Shown here one piece after another: positions 25,749-38,088 of a DNA stretch of 64,000 nt. The position numbers and the translations under genes were made by a program. The stretch is from assembly GCA_037954665.1 (NCBI GenBank), contig JBBMOL010000073.1:868001-932000 (forward strand). Direction: 5' to 3'. The number at the start of each line of letters is the position of its first letter. Positions within the stretch are counted from its first letter, which is position 1. Source of the stretch: Laguncularia racemosa. Lineage: Eukaryota > Streptophyta > Magnoliopsida > Myrtales > Combretaceae. The notes beneath the pieces were generated by a model. It was not told the DNA's origin. It saw only the letters and a list, made by a program, of their open reading frames with translations, and searched no databases.

Positions 25749-27122
25749 ATTAGAAATGTGACGATGAATGGACTACAATTAAAACTAATAAATAACTAAA
25801 CTATTATTGTCATTTTTTTTTAAACCAAAGACGATACACTAACCCAATCATAACTAGTCTAAAAAAAATGATCTAAACTCTTCAACACAACAAATTAAAA
25901 CTAGATAAAAGTTATAAAACCTACTTTGTTTTTGTATTAGCTGCTTTTGTAGATTTTCCTACTAGCATTGATAATTAAATTAGCATATTTAATTGATAAA
26001 TATTAAAAAAAAGGAAAAGAAAATCGAATGAAATTCAAAAGAAAAGAAAAGAAAAAACCATGTGTTTGTTGCCAGCCACACCTTTTTTTTATTTCTAGCA
26101 ATTTTCTTTTTATTTTATTTTGCAGCAAATTTTTATTTTTTTAATATTTATAAACCTTTAATTATTTTTTAACATCAATTAAATATGCTAATATTATTGT
26201 CCACGTTAGTAGAAAAATCCACATAGGCAATCAACATAAATAAAGTGGGTTCACATCTAATTCGAGGGGTTCAAATACTAACTTTTAATAAAAGTAGGGG
26301 TTTTATGTAATTTTAAAAGTTTTCAAGAAGTGTTTATATAATTGACCTTTTATTTTATTGTACTTGTGGTATTTAAAAAGAAAAGGAAAAGAACAACATA
26401 ATACTATCTAATAAAGATTAAAATTATGAGTAAGTATATAAATAAAGATATAAAAGAGCATAGCTTGTAACTATGTTTATCTACTTTTAATCCATTTTAT
26501 TCAAGTTAGATGACATAGAAAAGGTAAGGCAATAGAGAAGAGACTCATCACCTTGCTTAAGATTTTTTTTTTTTAAATTTTGAGATTCAGTAATTTCCCA
26601 CCTAAAATTCCATATATTTCTTTTCTCTTTTTATTGGATTTTATATTGTAAACAAGATTTTCTATTTCTAAATTCGCATTTTAAAAGTTTCTTATTGCAA
26701 AGCTCTTTAAATTGGCATCAACAATGGAGATGGATTTGCAAAATGAAATTATATAATATAGACTTTCAATTTTTCTGACCTAAATTAGGAAAATGCTAAC
26801 TGTCTTAATAATTTAATATAATGTTGGTTAAAAATAATAAAGAGCTTCATAAATGACACATATTATTATTGTTTTTATAAACATAGTGGTCCGTGTTTGA
26901 TTATGATTATTTTCTAGTACATAAGATTGGATGTCAACTATATACAATGTGTGAATAAAGTTTTAGCTCGAGTAAGGGATATACAACATGTTTTTTATCG
27001 TTCGCCCTCTTTAATTTAACTTAAGGATATAAAATTAGGAATACACTATATAAAATTAAGATTATTCTACTAATTAGTTTCAACGAGTGCTTGTTTTTAA
27101 AACATGTGCCTTTTTTTTGTAA
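25749..27122. other. AT-rich intergenic stretch with fold-back
   Basis: No gene was recognised. An inverted repeat at 25949-26226 is listed separately. The remainder is AT-rich with short homopolymers. Confidence 0.6.
25949..26226. repeat. Fold-back element, about 280 bp, 65-bp arms
   Basis: GTAGATTTTCCTACTAGC... (from 25949) and the reverse complement of the right arm GTGGATTTTTCTACTAACG... (to about 26223) pair, continuing through TTAGCATATTTAATTGAT in both arms. A candidate MITE core; outer ends and target duplication were not resolved. Confidence 0.55.
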
Positions 27123-27629
27123 GGGGGGAAGTACATTTTTAGTTCTCAATATTTTTCAACTTTTTTATTAGAGTTTTCAACTTTTTTTTTCTTATATTTG
27201 AATACTTAACATTTTTAAAACGTTACAAAAATAAGATTTTCATTAAGTATATTAAATTTTCTACTCATCTTGAGCATTCATTAACTCCTGATTAACCTTA
27301 GGCTAGTCGCTAAGGTGACTAAGGTACACAAAGATTTTTTTCAACCTCCTTTCTTGATTTTAATAATTATTTTTATTGTGTTATTATATTTATTTAATAT
27401 TATTTGTTCTATATTATGTAAATAAATATATTTAATGTTATCATTTTGTCAAGTTAATTATTACAAACTAATTTGAAGTTGATACATGCTACGAATTGAT
27501 AGAAAACTTAATATATTTGATAGGAATTCTTTTTTTATAAAGTTTTGAAAATGTTAAAAACTTAAATAACATAGAAAAGTGAGTAAACATAAAAAAACTA
27601 AAAATGTACTCCCCCCCCCCCCCCCCCCC
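27123..27629. mobile_element. MITE-like element with long terminal inverted repeats, about 507 bp
   Basis: The left end GGGGGGAAGTACATTTTTAG pairs with the right end CTAAAAATGTACT followed by 19 C residues (27611-27629). Pairing continues imperfectly for well over 100 bp (for example TAATATATTTGATAGGAATT on the right against AAGTATATTAAATTTTC on the left). No convincing target duplication was found, perhaps because the C-run has expanded. It has no coding capacity. Confidence 0.6.
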
Positions 27630-28730
27630 TTTCCTTTTTTCCTCCAAATCATCTAATACACCATTTTTCTTGTTATTTAAGATTATTAAAGTATATTTTC
27701 TTTTCCTTTCCTTAATTAGGGTATTTATCTAAAATCATGTAATTCAATTTAGTAATTATATTACCATTTAAAAGGGTTGTATTTAATTTTATTACATGTA
27801 GAGTGAGTGCATGTCTATTAGTGGGTATTAAAGCATAAGACACCTCATAAATTTGTACATAATATTTGTGATACCCACGTTAGTAAAGGCTTAATATAGA
27901 TTTTGGTGAAAATTACTGATGGTTTATAAGGTTAATGTAATTAATATCAAGTGAACACTACTTAAAAACTTTTAAACTTGGTGTTTGAAAAGACCCATTA
28001 GCCACCTATTAAATTGGCTATTGATTAGTTTTGAATTGGAGCATTAGAAATAATATTAGAGCCAACCCTTACCAATAGTGGATGATTTGAAAATGAACCA
28101 AGATAGAAACTATGGGCTTACTTTGACCTAATTTAGAGAAACAGTTTGAAGAGGGTGGGAAATATTGTCAACATATAACTTTAGGAAAATTTGTTGAATA
28201 ACCTATTGGCAAAGGGTGGCAAGAATGAATCAAATGGTACATTGAATGGAAGAAAAATCAAGTCAAATTGTAAGATTTCACAACGAAGACATTGCATATT
28301 TAAGAGAAAGAGATTGTTATACATCGTGTATGTTAAAATCCTACATAAATTTTAGAAGAGTGCTCTTATGGTTTATAAGGCCATTTTGGTGAATAGTGAA
28401 TATTATGTCAACATTAATTATGAACTTTTAACATGTCCTTTCAACTTGTAAAGTAGATTAAGTTATATGTCCATATTTAAATTCCTTCAAAATAAATTAT
28501 GAAATTTAATAAATAAATACTAAATATAAAGCATTTTCCTTCAAGTGTTAAAATAACCATAACCACATTATTTACTAAAAGTAAAAGGCCATAATTTTTT
28601 TTTTCATCCATATTTTAATCATCCACTAATTTTACTCAAATTGACATGAGAAATATAGAGGTTCCACATAATTTTTTCACATGGTTTATTTAATAATAAA
28701 ATGAAAAACATAAAGACAAAATAAAGTTAT
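27630..28730. other. Intergenic stretch without recognised gene
   Basis: AT-rich single-copy-looking DNA. No coding region or clear repeat structure was recognised before the LINE target-site duplication. Confidence 0.5.
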
Positions 28731-28759
28731 AGAATAACAACGATTTTTTTTTTCGCCAA

Positions 28760-31700
28760 TCAAAATGGGATTTTATTAGTAAACTCATAAACAAAGTAAA
28801 AATCTCAGTGCAATCTATCTCTGAGTTATAAGAAGAATCTTTTGATAGGATAGATGCTAAAGTTAAAGGAAATGTAAATAACCAATCACTTGGACAAGAT
28901 TGTGTTCTAGTTTGTGTTGCCACCCAGTTTGTTGCTTCATTGGCCTCTCGCCTATTTAAGCTAAACTTCACTAACTTGAAACTAAGCATTAAAGTTTCCA
29001 TATCATGCATGAATGTGTACAGCTACCATGGAGGGTCTAATGTTGCTGTTAGAGATCCAAATATAATTTTGCTATCCATTCCCTTCATCCTAGCATGATA
29101 TGTGATTGCCCATACAACTATTGACTTGGCAGAAATAGGTGAATTTGCAAAGCATACCTTTACTCCTCTGCCACAAACTTGTCCTTTAGAATTGCATGCC
29201 ACAAAACCTATTGTTGCATCACCTAAAGAAGGATCATATGATCCATCTACGTTCAATTTTATAAAATTACCTTCTTGGTTGTTCCATTGTGCATAAATAT
29301 GGTTTGTGCCTGTATGGAGTTCCCAAATGTTGTGACTACTATAAGCTTGGGTGAAGCTTTGCATTTCATTACTTTTGTTGTATTTAGCTCTAGATGAATG
29401 TTGTGATTGTTGATGTTGTGGATCTCTCTCATACTCTTCATTAGGTCGATTCATTTGTGGATGGTTCCCTATAAATGTTACATTTGACACTTTTTTGCTT
29501 AAGACCAACTCAATTTCTTCTATTGCCTTGTTGCAAAATCTTACCACTAAATTAACATCTACTTTTTTCATGTTGAAAACAACTTTACACCTTTCCTTCC
29601 ACAAGCACTACATGATTGTACACAACTTGGCAAATAGAACATCACTCTCCTGCTTAGTTATAACCACTCCATTTAAGCATGATAGCAACCATTTATCCAA
29701 GGAGCTAACTTTTTGTACATCAACTGTAATGCATAACACTACAAATCATATTAGTGTAGTCCGCGGGCAACAAAGCAATAAATGTTCCACTATTTCATCA
29801 TGTGAACAAAAGTTGCATACCTTTGAATCTATAACACGTCTTTTTTCAAGATTACATTGGGTGGATAGAGCATTATTAAACACTTGCCACATGAAATGCT
29901 CCACCTTAAGGAGACAAGAAGATTGCCATACCTTTGTCTATGTAGCTTTGTCTATTTGGTGGGATAAGGATGCACCCATGTCTTGTTGATGATCATTGCA
30001 TTGTATGAAATTGTATGCAAATCTAACACTGCATTTATTGGATTTCTCATGTGATCATATGAGTCGATCTATAGTCTTTGCTAATGATATGGGGATCTCT
30101 TGGATAACCCTGATAGTTGGTCGATCCAACTATCTTTGGAGTTCATTAAGCTTGCAAGACTTTATTTCTTCCTATATGAAGTCTGCAACTTGTAGATTAT
30201 GGTTATCTATGCTTGATAAGAGAGTAGGTTTGTAGGCTTTCAATGATGGCATCCAAGGATCTCCCATAGCATTGATTAAAGTCTCGTTGCCCACTTGCCA
30301 AAGGGCTCTTTTTTGGAGTTATTCTCTACCATGTAGTATACTAGCCAATCCTCAAGAGTAACAAGATCCTCTAGATGCCTGCAAAAAAGATGAGTTTAGG
30401 AAGTAGATACCTTTAAGAATGCGGACCCAAAGAGCATGTGGATTTGACTATATTCTCCAAGCAAGCTTTGTTAGTAGAGCTGAGTTGAAATCTCTTAAAT
30501 TCTTGAATCCCAAACCCCCTTTAGATTTACATAAGGATATTTTATCCTAGCTTTGCTAGTGAATCTTCCTTTCTTCATTTTTTTGACCCCACCAGTATTG
30601 GGCTATCAATGAGCTGACTTCCCTACGTCATTTTGCCAAGAATTTAAGGTAACTCATGGAGTGTAGAGGGATAGCTCCTACCATAACTTTGATGAGGACT
30701 TCTTTTCCCACATTAGAAAGGATACACCGCTTCCAACTCTTTAGCTTCGTTTGAATTCGATCCTTTACAAAGCGTAATGCTTCATCTTGTTTCTTCCCTA
30801 GATTGTGTGCAATCTTAAGTACTTACCTAGATTATCTGATACTAGAATCTCCACTGCTGAACTAATTTTCTCCATCCTTTCACTAGTAACTTTCTTGTTG
30901 AAAAGTAAGCTTGACTTCTGAAGAGTGATTTTTTGTCCTGAGGCTTCACAGTATTGCTAAAGAATGTTTTTCAATACCTGAACATTTGAAACATTGGCCT
31001 CTACAAAGAATAAAGAGTCATCAGCAAATAACAAATGAGATAAAATGGAACATGACCATCTAATGCTCATTCCATAGAGTTGTTTTGCATTGATTGCATG
31101 TTCCACATTTTTTTAGATAATACCTCTGCTACCAAAATGAAAAGATAAGGTGATAATGGGTCCCCCTATCTAAGTCCTCTATATGGATGCACATGACCTA
31201 TTGTCTTTCCATTAACTAGGATCCTATATGATACTAACCTTACACACTCCATCACCCATTTTATCCAAGTGCCACAAAATCCTAGCCTAGTAAGGGTTGC
31301 TTCAAGAAAGTCCCATTCTATATGATCATAGGCTTTATTTATATCAAGTTTTAGGGCACAACACATTTTAGTGCTAGATTGTTTAGTTATTAGAAAATGG
31401 AAAGCCTTATGCACAACTATGATGTTATCAAGAATGACAACACTCGATACAAATGCACTTTGAGATTCAGAGATAAGATCTTGAAGGAAAGGTTTCATGC
31501 AATTGACCAGAATTTTAGAGATGAATTTAAATGTAAAGTTACACAAACTGATGGCACACAAATGACCTACTTCTTAGGGGGATACACATTTAGGAATCAA
31601 AACTATGTTCGTTATATTTAAGTTTGAAAGAATCATACTTATACTAAAAAAGGTTTTGATAGTTTTCACTACGCTTTTTCCTACAGTGTGCCAATAGCAC

Positions 31701-33085
31701 TAATAAAAACCCCTAGAAAGCCATCGAGCCCTAGTGCTTTAGAGCCCGAGTTGGAAAGCAGCATTCTTTATTTCATCTTCAATCACTGGGCAACATAAAG
31801 TATCATTTGCTTCTCTAGTGATAAGGTTTGGGATTGCATCAAGGACATTTCCCCAATCCTGCTCACCATTTGATTGAAAGAGGTTTACATAGTCATCTTT
31901 GAACATTAACATGATTGCCTCCTCATCCTCTATTCGAACATTCTCGTTGTTCTTTAGTCTTAAGATTTTATTGCTCTTCCTACGCATTAAGGTAGAGTTA
32001 TGAAAGAATTTTGTGTTCTTGTCTCCCTCCTTTAACCAACTTACCTTAGATCTTTGTTACTAGAACAACTCCTCCCGCTTCTAGTGAAATTCAAGCCTTT
32101 CAATCAAATGTCTCTCCTCTTCTCTATCCATTTGACTTCCCTTTTTTTTTTTTTTTCGAATTTTCATCAGTTACTTTTTTTATTCTATCAATTTCAATCT
32201 TGTTATTTTGAAAGGCAGCCTTACTACATTCACTTAACTTCACTCTACATTTCCTTAACTTGAAACTAAGTGGGAAGGGCTGATTACTTAATGGATTTTC
32301 ATTCCAAACTATTTGGATGGTTTTGCCACAATCTTCAGAGGTGGTCCGCATATTTTCAAACTTAAACCTTTTCCTTCCCTTCTTATCTGTGAAATTTGTG
32401 TCTACAACTAGAGCTACATGATCTGACCCCACCATTTCACTATGTAGTACTTGGGTTTTTGAGAATTTGTGTAGCCATTCAAGGGAACTAAAAGCTCTAT
32501 CAATTCTTTCTAATACTATTTTATCTTCCTCTCTTTTGTTTAACTAAGTAAAAGAGGGTCCTTGAAAGCCCAAATCATTTAAGTTCGCCTTGATGATCAT
32601 TGAATTGAATTGCTCCATAAGATAACTACATTTAGGCATTCCACCTTCCTTTTCAAAATCATGCAAGATTTCATTAAAATCCCTAACACAAAACCACGAA
32701 GTGGTTAAATTGGATCTAATCCGTTCTAGTTCTCTCTATAAACCCTACGATATTGTAAGTCTAGATCAACGTAAATCTAAGACATGTGAGCAAAGAAGGA
32801 TCCACCTGATAGATGCATTAACGATTTGATGTGGTTTCTGCTAGATCTTTGAATATCTATTATGACATCATCTATTCACCAAAGAGCCAATCCACCAAAT
32901 AAACTTGTAGGGGGCATATAGAATTCATTTGTAAACCTCATTCTTCTTCTTAAAACTTGAAGCTTCCTAAACAAGTTTTTTGTTTCCATTAGGAAAATGA
33001 TACTCGAATTATTCTTCTTGATCAGGTCCCAAAAGTGTTAAACTATCAAGCAAGGCCCTACACCTTGATAGTTCTAACTTATGAT
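28760..33085 (-). pseudogene. LINE ORF2 remnant: endonuclease, reverse transcriptase, zf-RVT, RNase H
   Basis: On the minus strand, endonuclease sequence runs from about 33030 (SIIFLMETKN) to 32390 (ERIDRAFSSLEWL and GSDHVALVVDT). RT follows: linker 31987-31739 (MRRKSNKILRLKNNENV), finger/palm 31561-31166 (ISLCNFTFKFISKILVN, LKLDINKAYDHIEWDFLEA) and the catalytic FADDS at 31014-31028. A zf-RVT zinc segment at about 29910-29740 shows VEHFMWQVFNNAL and C..C....E.VEHLLLCC. RNase H lies at 29604-28760 (KLNVDGSYDPSLGDATIGF, then FSLNRREANEATNWVA). The gene is broken by several stops and shifts, for example around 31730 and 29020. The plus-strand frames inside it (29495-30235, 31397-31621, 33035-33358) are shadows. 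Confidence 0.88.
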
Positions 33086-33087
33086 GA

Positions 33088-34664
33088 TCATAGCCCCCGT
33101 GTGGCTAATTTTGGCCAGCCACCACAACCATTTGGATCTTCTTCAATAGGGAGAATTGGGAAATTAATTAGGTTCACTGATGTTAAGTCCATTGGATCTT
33201 CATTTGAGCCTATTTTCTTCTTTCTGACTATAGTCTTTCTTGTCTTCCTACCTTTCTTCTTTAGGGACTTCTTCTTAGATGCAAACTTAATTGTATTAGA
33301 CTCATCAAATTTCAGTCTTTTTATTGGGCCCATTTTAACTCTTCTGCATGCCTTTTGATTGTTAATGTTTGAAGAGCAGGTATGAGGTGAGATGAGGAAG
33401 GTCTTAAAGGGTTTGGGCTTATGTGTGGTCTGGGCAGTGAGTTAAGAAATTCAATCACGTATTAACTTTAGGTATTTGAGAATTGTAGTAAGGGGTGTTT
33501 ATGTGCATCTAGTAACAAGGGCAATGATTCTGTTTGCATATGAGGAGTAGTCTTGTCCTAAGTTGGTTCCTGAGGGACTATTGAAGTCTTAATTAGGCTA
33601 GTTATTTCTATTTGTTCTCCTTGTATATCATTGGATTAGTTGGAGTTTGATTTGGTGGAAACTTAAAGGGGTGTTTTTTGAAGGTTTTGGGTCCATAGGG
33701 GAAAATTGTTAAGGTTATCTTAGGTCGAGTGGTTTAATGAGGATCCAATTTTCTTGAAGGGGGTAAATGTATGCTTTCTTTTTGTTTGAGTTTGTTAAAG
33801 TTGGGTAAGGGGTCCCTTCTTCACTGTTGCATGCAAGAATCTTTAAATCATATAAAAGAGTAGTAGGGCTTGATTCACTAAAAGCTGCTTCCATGGAAAA
33901 AGATTAAGTGGGTGAAGCGTTGCTAGACGAGCCATCACCATTCGGTAAGGGTCTAGCCACATTTGCTCTCAAACTAGAGTTAAATTTCTAGCAACGGCCT
34001 TCCTCACTACAAGTTGTAATAAAATGCCCAAAATGTCCACATATGAAGCAAATGTCCATTAGCTTCTCATACTTGAAATGCACATAATACCTATCTGACT
34101 TAGTCCTGATTACCTAAGTACCAATTTGGAGGCTCTAAGTTAGATCCACATTCACTCCCACCCTTAAAAAAACCCTTGTTACTCCACCTCTAACATTGAT
34201 TGGCTCTACTTCTAGTACTCCTCCAACAATCTTTACAATCTTATTAGCATTATTTTCTATTATCTAGTCCAATTTCAATCAGTGGATTTGCACCTAGAAT
34301 GGGGCTTTGTCTAATCTTACATCCTCTATGCTTTGATGTGCTTCCCATATATTAAGTGCTAGTAACTTTCCCATGAATGCCTATAGACCATCTTTGATAA
34401 TTTTAAAGACTTGGTGTTTCTCCCTAAAACTGCATACATATATATTTGGTTTTAAGGCAATGATCTCACAAATGCCATAGTTCTTCTAAGCTCTCTTTAG
34501 GATGGATACAACCGTTGCTTTGTTTTCAACTTTATTAGATATCACCTTACAGACCATAATTATTCTGCTCTTTAATGGCTCCTCTTTTTTTTTTTTTTTT
34601 CTAGTTCAATGACTTGTGAGGTATTCATTTCAGCGTTATGGGTAGAGTTTGGGATTCGACTCAT
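33088..34664 (-). pseudogene. LINE ORF1 remnant (DUF4283-like with CCHC knuckle)
   Basis: The likely start is ATG at 34664 (MSRIPNSTHNAEMNTSQ). A run of A residues at about 34585-34600 has shifted the frame before VCKVISNKVENKATVVSILK, which resembles the DUF4283 RNA-binding region found in plant L1 ORF1. Near 34085-34010 lies a zinc knuckle CFICGHFGHFITTC (CX2CX4HX4C). The C-terminus (33333-33088) is Lys/Arg-rich (KKKSLKKKGRKTRK) and stops just before the endonuclease. The nucleic-acid chaperone role is known for the family. The gene is non-functional here. Confidence 0.75.
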
Positions 34665-35654
34665 AGTGGAAATTGTCTACTTGTACCAGTACAGATCACC
34701 AAATAAGAGTTAAACCTATGCAAGGAGAGGATAATGTAATTTGAATTTGGTGAAATCAATCAACAACTTAAAACCTTCATCAGATACATTGACCTAAGAA
34801 ACAAATAAATGTAAGGAAATTCTACTACTATAGCAATTAGATTGGAAACTGCAATAAGAAAACAAATTGGAACTAGGCTATATGAGCAATACAGTGGCAA
34901 AAGAGACCATGAGAAACACTAATATAGCGACAAAATTTAAACAAGACTATAAAGCAACAACAAAGACTCAAAGCAATGAGACTACAAATGTAGGACCAGT
35001 ATTTTCTCATAACAACAACAAAGACTCAAATATGCTACATTACCTAACGAAGAAATGACCACCAATATTAGATATAGGAAGCAACAAACAACCTTACATG
35101 ACACTATTATTTATAACGAAGCTATGAGAAAATTTCAAGGGATTCAAGAACATCAACTTATCTTCATTGCTACACATGAGGCCTTTCCTTCATTAGTAGG
35201 TGTCCTTTTGTCGATCGGGCTTCTTAATTGGGTTTGCATTTGCCAAGTTGTGGTCAATTTTGGGCAATCTTGCTCCATTTAAAAATTAGGGTTTTTCGAG
35301 TTTACAAGGTTTGTAGAGAAGGGGTTACAGGTGGACAGTGATATTGCAAGGTATGAATGGGCTATGATTCTAATGAGTTTGGCTTAGACAGAATTGATGG
35401 TTTTTGCCGGATTCTAAGGATGGGTGTCTGGTGGCAAGAAGGATGGGTTAAGGTTTGAATTAGTGTGCAGTGGGTAATAGCAGGGAGGATGGATGAAGGG
35501 TAATTCTATTGCTAGGTTTGTGGCAAAGGATATCGTGAGTGAGTGAGAGAAGAAGACTCCTCGTGATGGAGTGAAGCTCTCTTCAATGGAGAGAAAGCTC
35601 TCTATTATGGAGAGAAGAAAGCTATATTGTAAGGACTCCAGTATAACAATGATT

Positions 35655-36650
35655 GAAAGTCAGTTATATTTGCCACATAGATCTCTGGTTGTCCTGTCTT
35701 ACATGATTGGAAAGATATCAAAGTGATAAAATTGGACCCTTTTAAAAAGCGATCATAGTAGTTGGTATAATATTTTTTAAAATACAATGGTGTGTGATGG
35801 ATTTTACCTTATGAAAAAAAGAAGCAAAAAGTGGGATAATTACAGTAAAATTATCTATATTTTCATATATATTAATTTTAGTGCTGAAATTTCTTTCTTT
35901 CTTTCTTTCTTTCTTTTTTTTTTGGTTTTAATGTCTCTACCTTTCAAACAAGAAAAATTAGTATCTCTATTATGGCGAAAGTTATCATAAAATGGGGTAA
36001 TAATAATAATAGAAGTGTCTCAATTTTCATTTTATATCCATTTTAGTGCTCAAAAGTTAACTTTATCTCTTAGAACACCAACTTTCTAAAATAAGATAAG
36101 TAAGTTACTTCTTCATAACAATCATTATAAATACAAGAATATGAATAAAATAATCAACAATAAATCAAAAAAGAAAAAAGAAAGACAAAACGATAGGTTT
36201 AGGTCTCAAAAATTTTAACGATTATAACTTTTGTAAATAATCAATTTTTGCAAGTTTTATATGGCAAAAAAATCCATAACATTTGCTATAGTTTGCAAAT
36301 AATAGAAATATAAATTTTCAAATTGGTCACTTCAGATAAAATTTTAATTCAAAATTCTTCCAATTTTGTTATTTTTATTTCAAATTTTTATAAAACTAAC
36401 CAATTCGAGTTATATACTTGATAATATTTTTAAATTATAGTATAGATCATGAGATTTTCAATAGTATATAGTTTGCAAAAATCAAATATTGTATTCCAAC
36501 ATTACATTTACATATGATTAAAATTTTCAAATTATGTATGCATTAAATTACTTATAAATTACAATATAAGTTCTATAGGCATAAAGTCATTGGAGAGAGT
36601 ATCTAATATGGATGTGTTGCCATGGAATGGAATAGTGTGAGAGCTTACAC
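35655..36650. other. AT-rich intergenic stretch
   Basis: No gene was recognised. A (TTTC)n run lies at about 35891-35914. The rest is AT-rich. Confidence 0.55.
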
Positions 36651-37423
36651 AAGACTGATAATGTCGGTAGCACTGGTGATTCGTGTTGTCGTGTAGTGTT
36701 TCGTATTTGTGTGTGAACGAGTTTATGTCTAAAAAACTTCAACCCGTGACATAACTTATTTATTAATCATGTATTAAAATTTAAACCCATAATGCAATCC
36801 ATTTAATAAGCGTGTCTCGTGTCTAGGTTAGACCCATTTATCGTTTAAAAAGTTACTAATAAATTAATGTTAAAATATGTAAAAAAAAAAATCCTCTTTA
36901 TCTTTTTAGTGATTATCCTTCATGTATTTCATCATAATTTTATAGTATACCTATATGTATATCTTTATAATATTAATAGAAAAAAATGTATGGATTCTAA
37001 AAATATATGAGAGATTTTTCTAGGGTGCATGTATTTGCTAATGTTCACTTTCCAAATTGAATTATGATTGGAATGTGGAGTTTTTCATGAGATTGACAAA
37101 ATTTAAACACAATTATCAAGCCATAATATTGAATATGAAAACCACCTATGTAGGAATTAAAAGAAAGCTAAAGACAAATGAATATGTTTAGTAAAATATG
37201 AACCAATCATGGAAGAAAACATATGTCCATTGTTCAACTCATCAACATGTGAACTCAAGAAGAAAAGCAACAACATCAAAGCATTGTTAAAGTCATCATA
37301 ACTAACATAAAGTCATAAACACCAATCATGCTATCGATGATCTACATCAATCACAATCATGCCTAAATCCAACCATATGTCCATGCAAATAAGGCCCACT
37401 TACAACTATCTAATATCTATAGA

Positions 37424-37952
37424 GTTGCAATTAGAGTCGGAAGTGCGGGACGGGTTGAAAATTTTGGCCTATGCCTACGTGACCCATGGGTCGGGGCGAG
37501 CCAACTCGCCGTGAGTACAGGTTGGCCAACACGGCTCGGAAAAAAAAAAATTAGCTCACTAAGCTATCTAATATCAATACTAAAAGTAAAAGTAAAGTAA
37601 GTAAATAAACTAAAAGGCAAAAGTAATAACTAAAAAGGAGATGCAACACACAAACACAACACGAAACTTCTATATTCAGACTATGATTTTGTACTCAGTC
37701 ACCGCCACTAGAATATGGAAGAAAAAAAAAAGTTTAACATTACCTTAGAGTTAAACAAATTAAATGGTTGCGGAAAAAAAAAAGAGAAACAATAAATAAA
37801 AAAAGAGTCAATGATGAAAATGATTTTTTTATTTTGTAAAAAAAAAAAAAAACTCTATGCTGGGCGACATGAGCCAAATTTTTGGACCCGCAACATGTGC
37901 GGGCCGATGTGAGCTGGCCCATTTAGCTCGTTTTCCTCGCTCTAGTTGCAAT
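37424..37952. mobile_element. Nonautonomous hAT MITE, 513 bp, perfect 8-bp target duplication
   Basis: The element spans 37432-37944. Its left end is TAGAGTCGGAAGTGCGGG and its right end, read inversely, TAGAGCGAGGAAAACGAGC. Both subterminal regions carry GGGCC/GGCC-type blocks, unlike the AT-rich surroundings. The 8-bp sequence GTTGCAAT flanks both sides (37424-37431 and 37945-37952). Length, TAG start and 8-bp duplication are the hallmarks of hAT elements. It has no coding capacity. Confidence 0.85.
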
Positions 37953-38088
37953 CAACATCCCAAGTAAAAGAAAGCCCTAACATTGCTAAATTAAGCAAAA
38001 TCATGGCTTAAAGGAAGGTCGCTAGCAGTGTCGATTTCCAAACTTATTACGTTTTTCGTCACATCTTTAAGGGAAACTCTCAAAGAAT

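Larger units (their letters stand above)
28731..35654 (-). mobile_element. L1-type LINE, full length, inactive, with 15-bp target duplication
   Basis: A 6.9-kb non-LTR retrotransposon lies at 28746-35639 on the minus strand. Its 3' end is at the left: the minus strand runs ATTGGCG then A10 at about 28743-28752. The flanks AGAATAACAACGATT (28731-28745) and AGTATAACAATGATT (35640-35654) match at 13 of 15 bases, the target duplication typical of LINE insertion. Order on the minus strand: 5' region rich in GAGAGAAGCTTTCTC-type sequence, ORF1 with a CCHC knuckle, then ORF2 with AP-endonuclease, reverse transcriptase, zf-RVT and RNase H domains. Both ORFs are broken. Confidence 0.88.

Noticed and set aside
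29495..30235. Plus-strand frames of 164 and 79 codons
   Set aside because: Antisense shadow of the LINE zf-RVT and RNase H region.
31397..31621. Plus-strand frame of 74 codons
   Set aside because: Antisense to the LINE reverse transcriptase; the minus strand carries the recognisable ISLCN and DINKAYD motifs.
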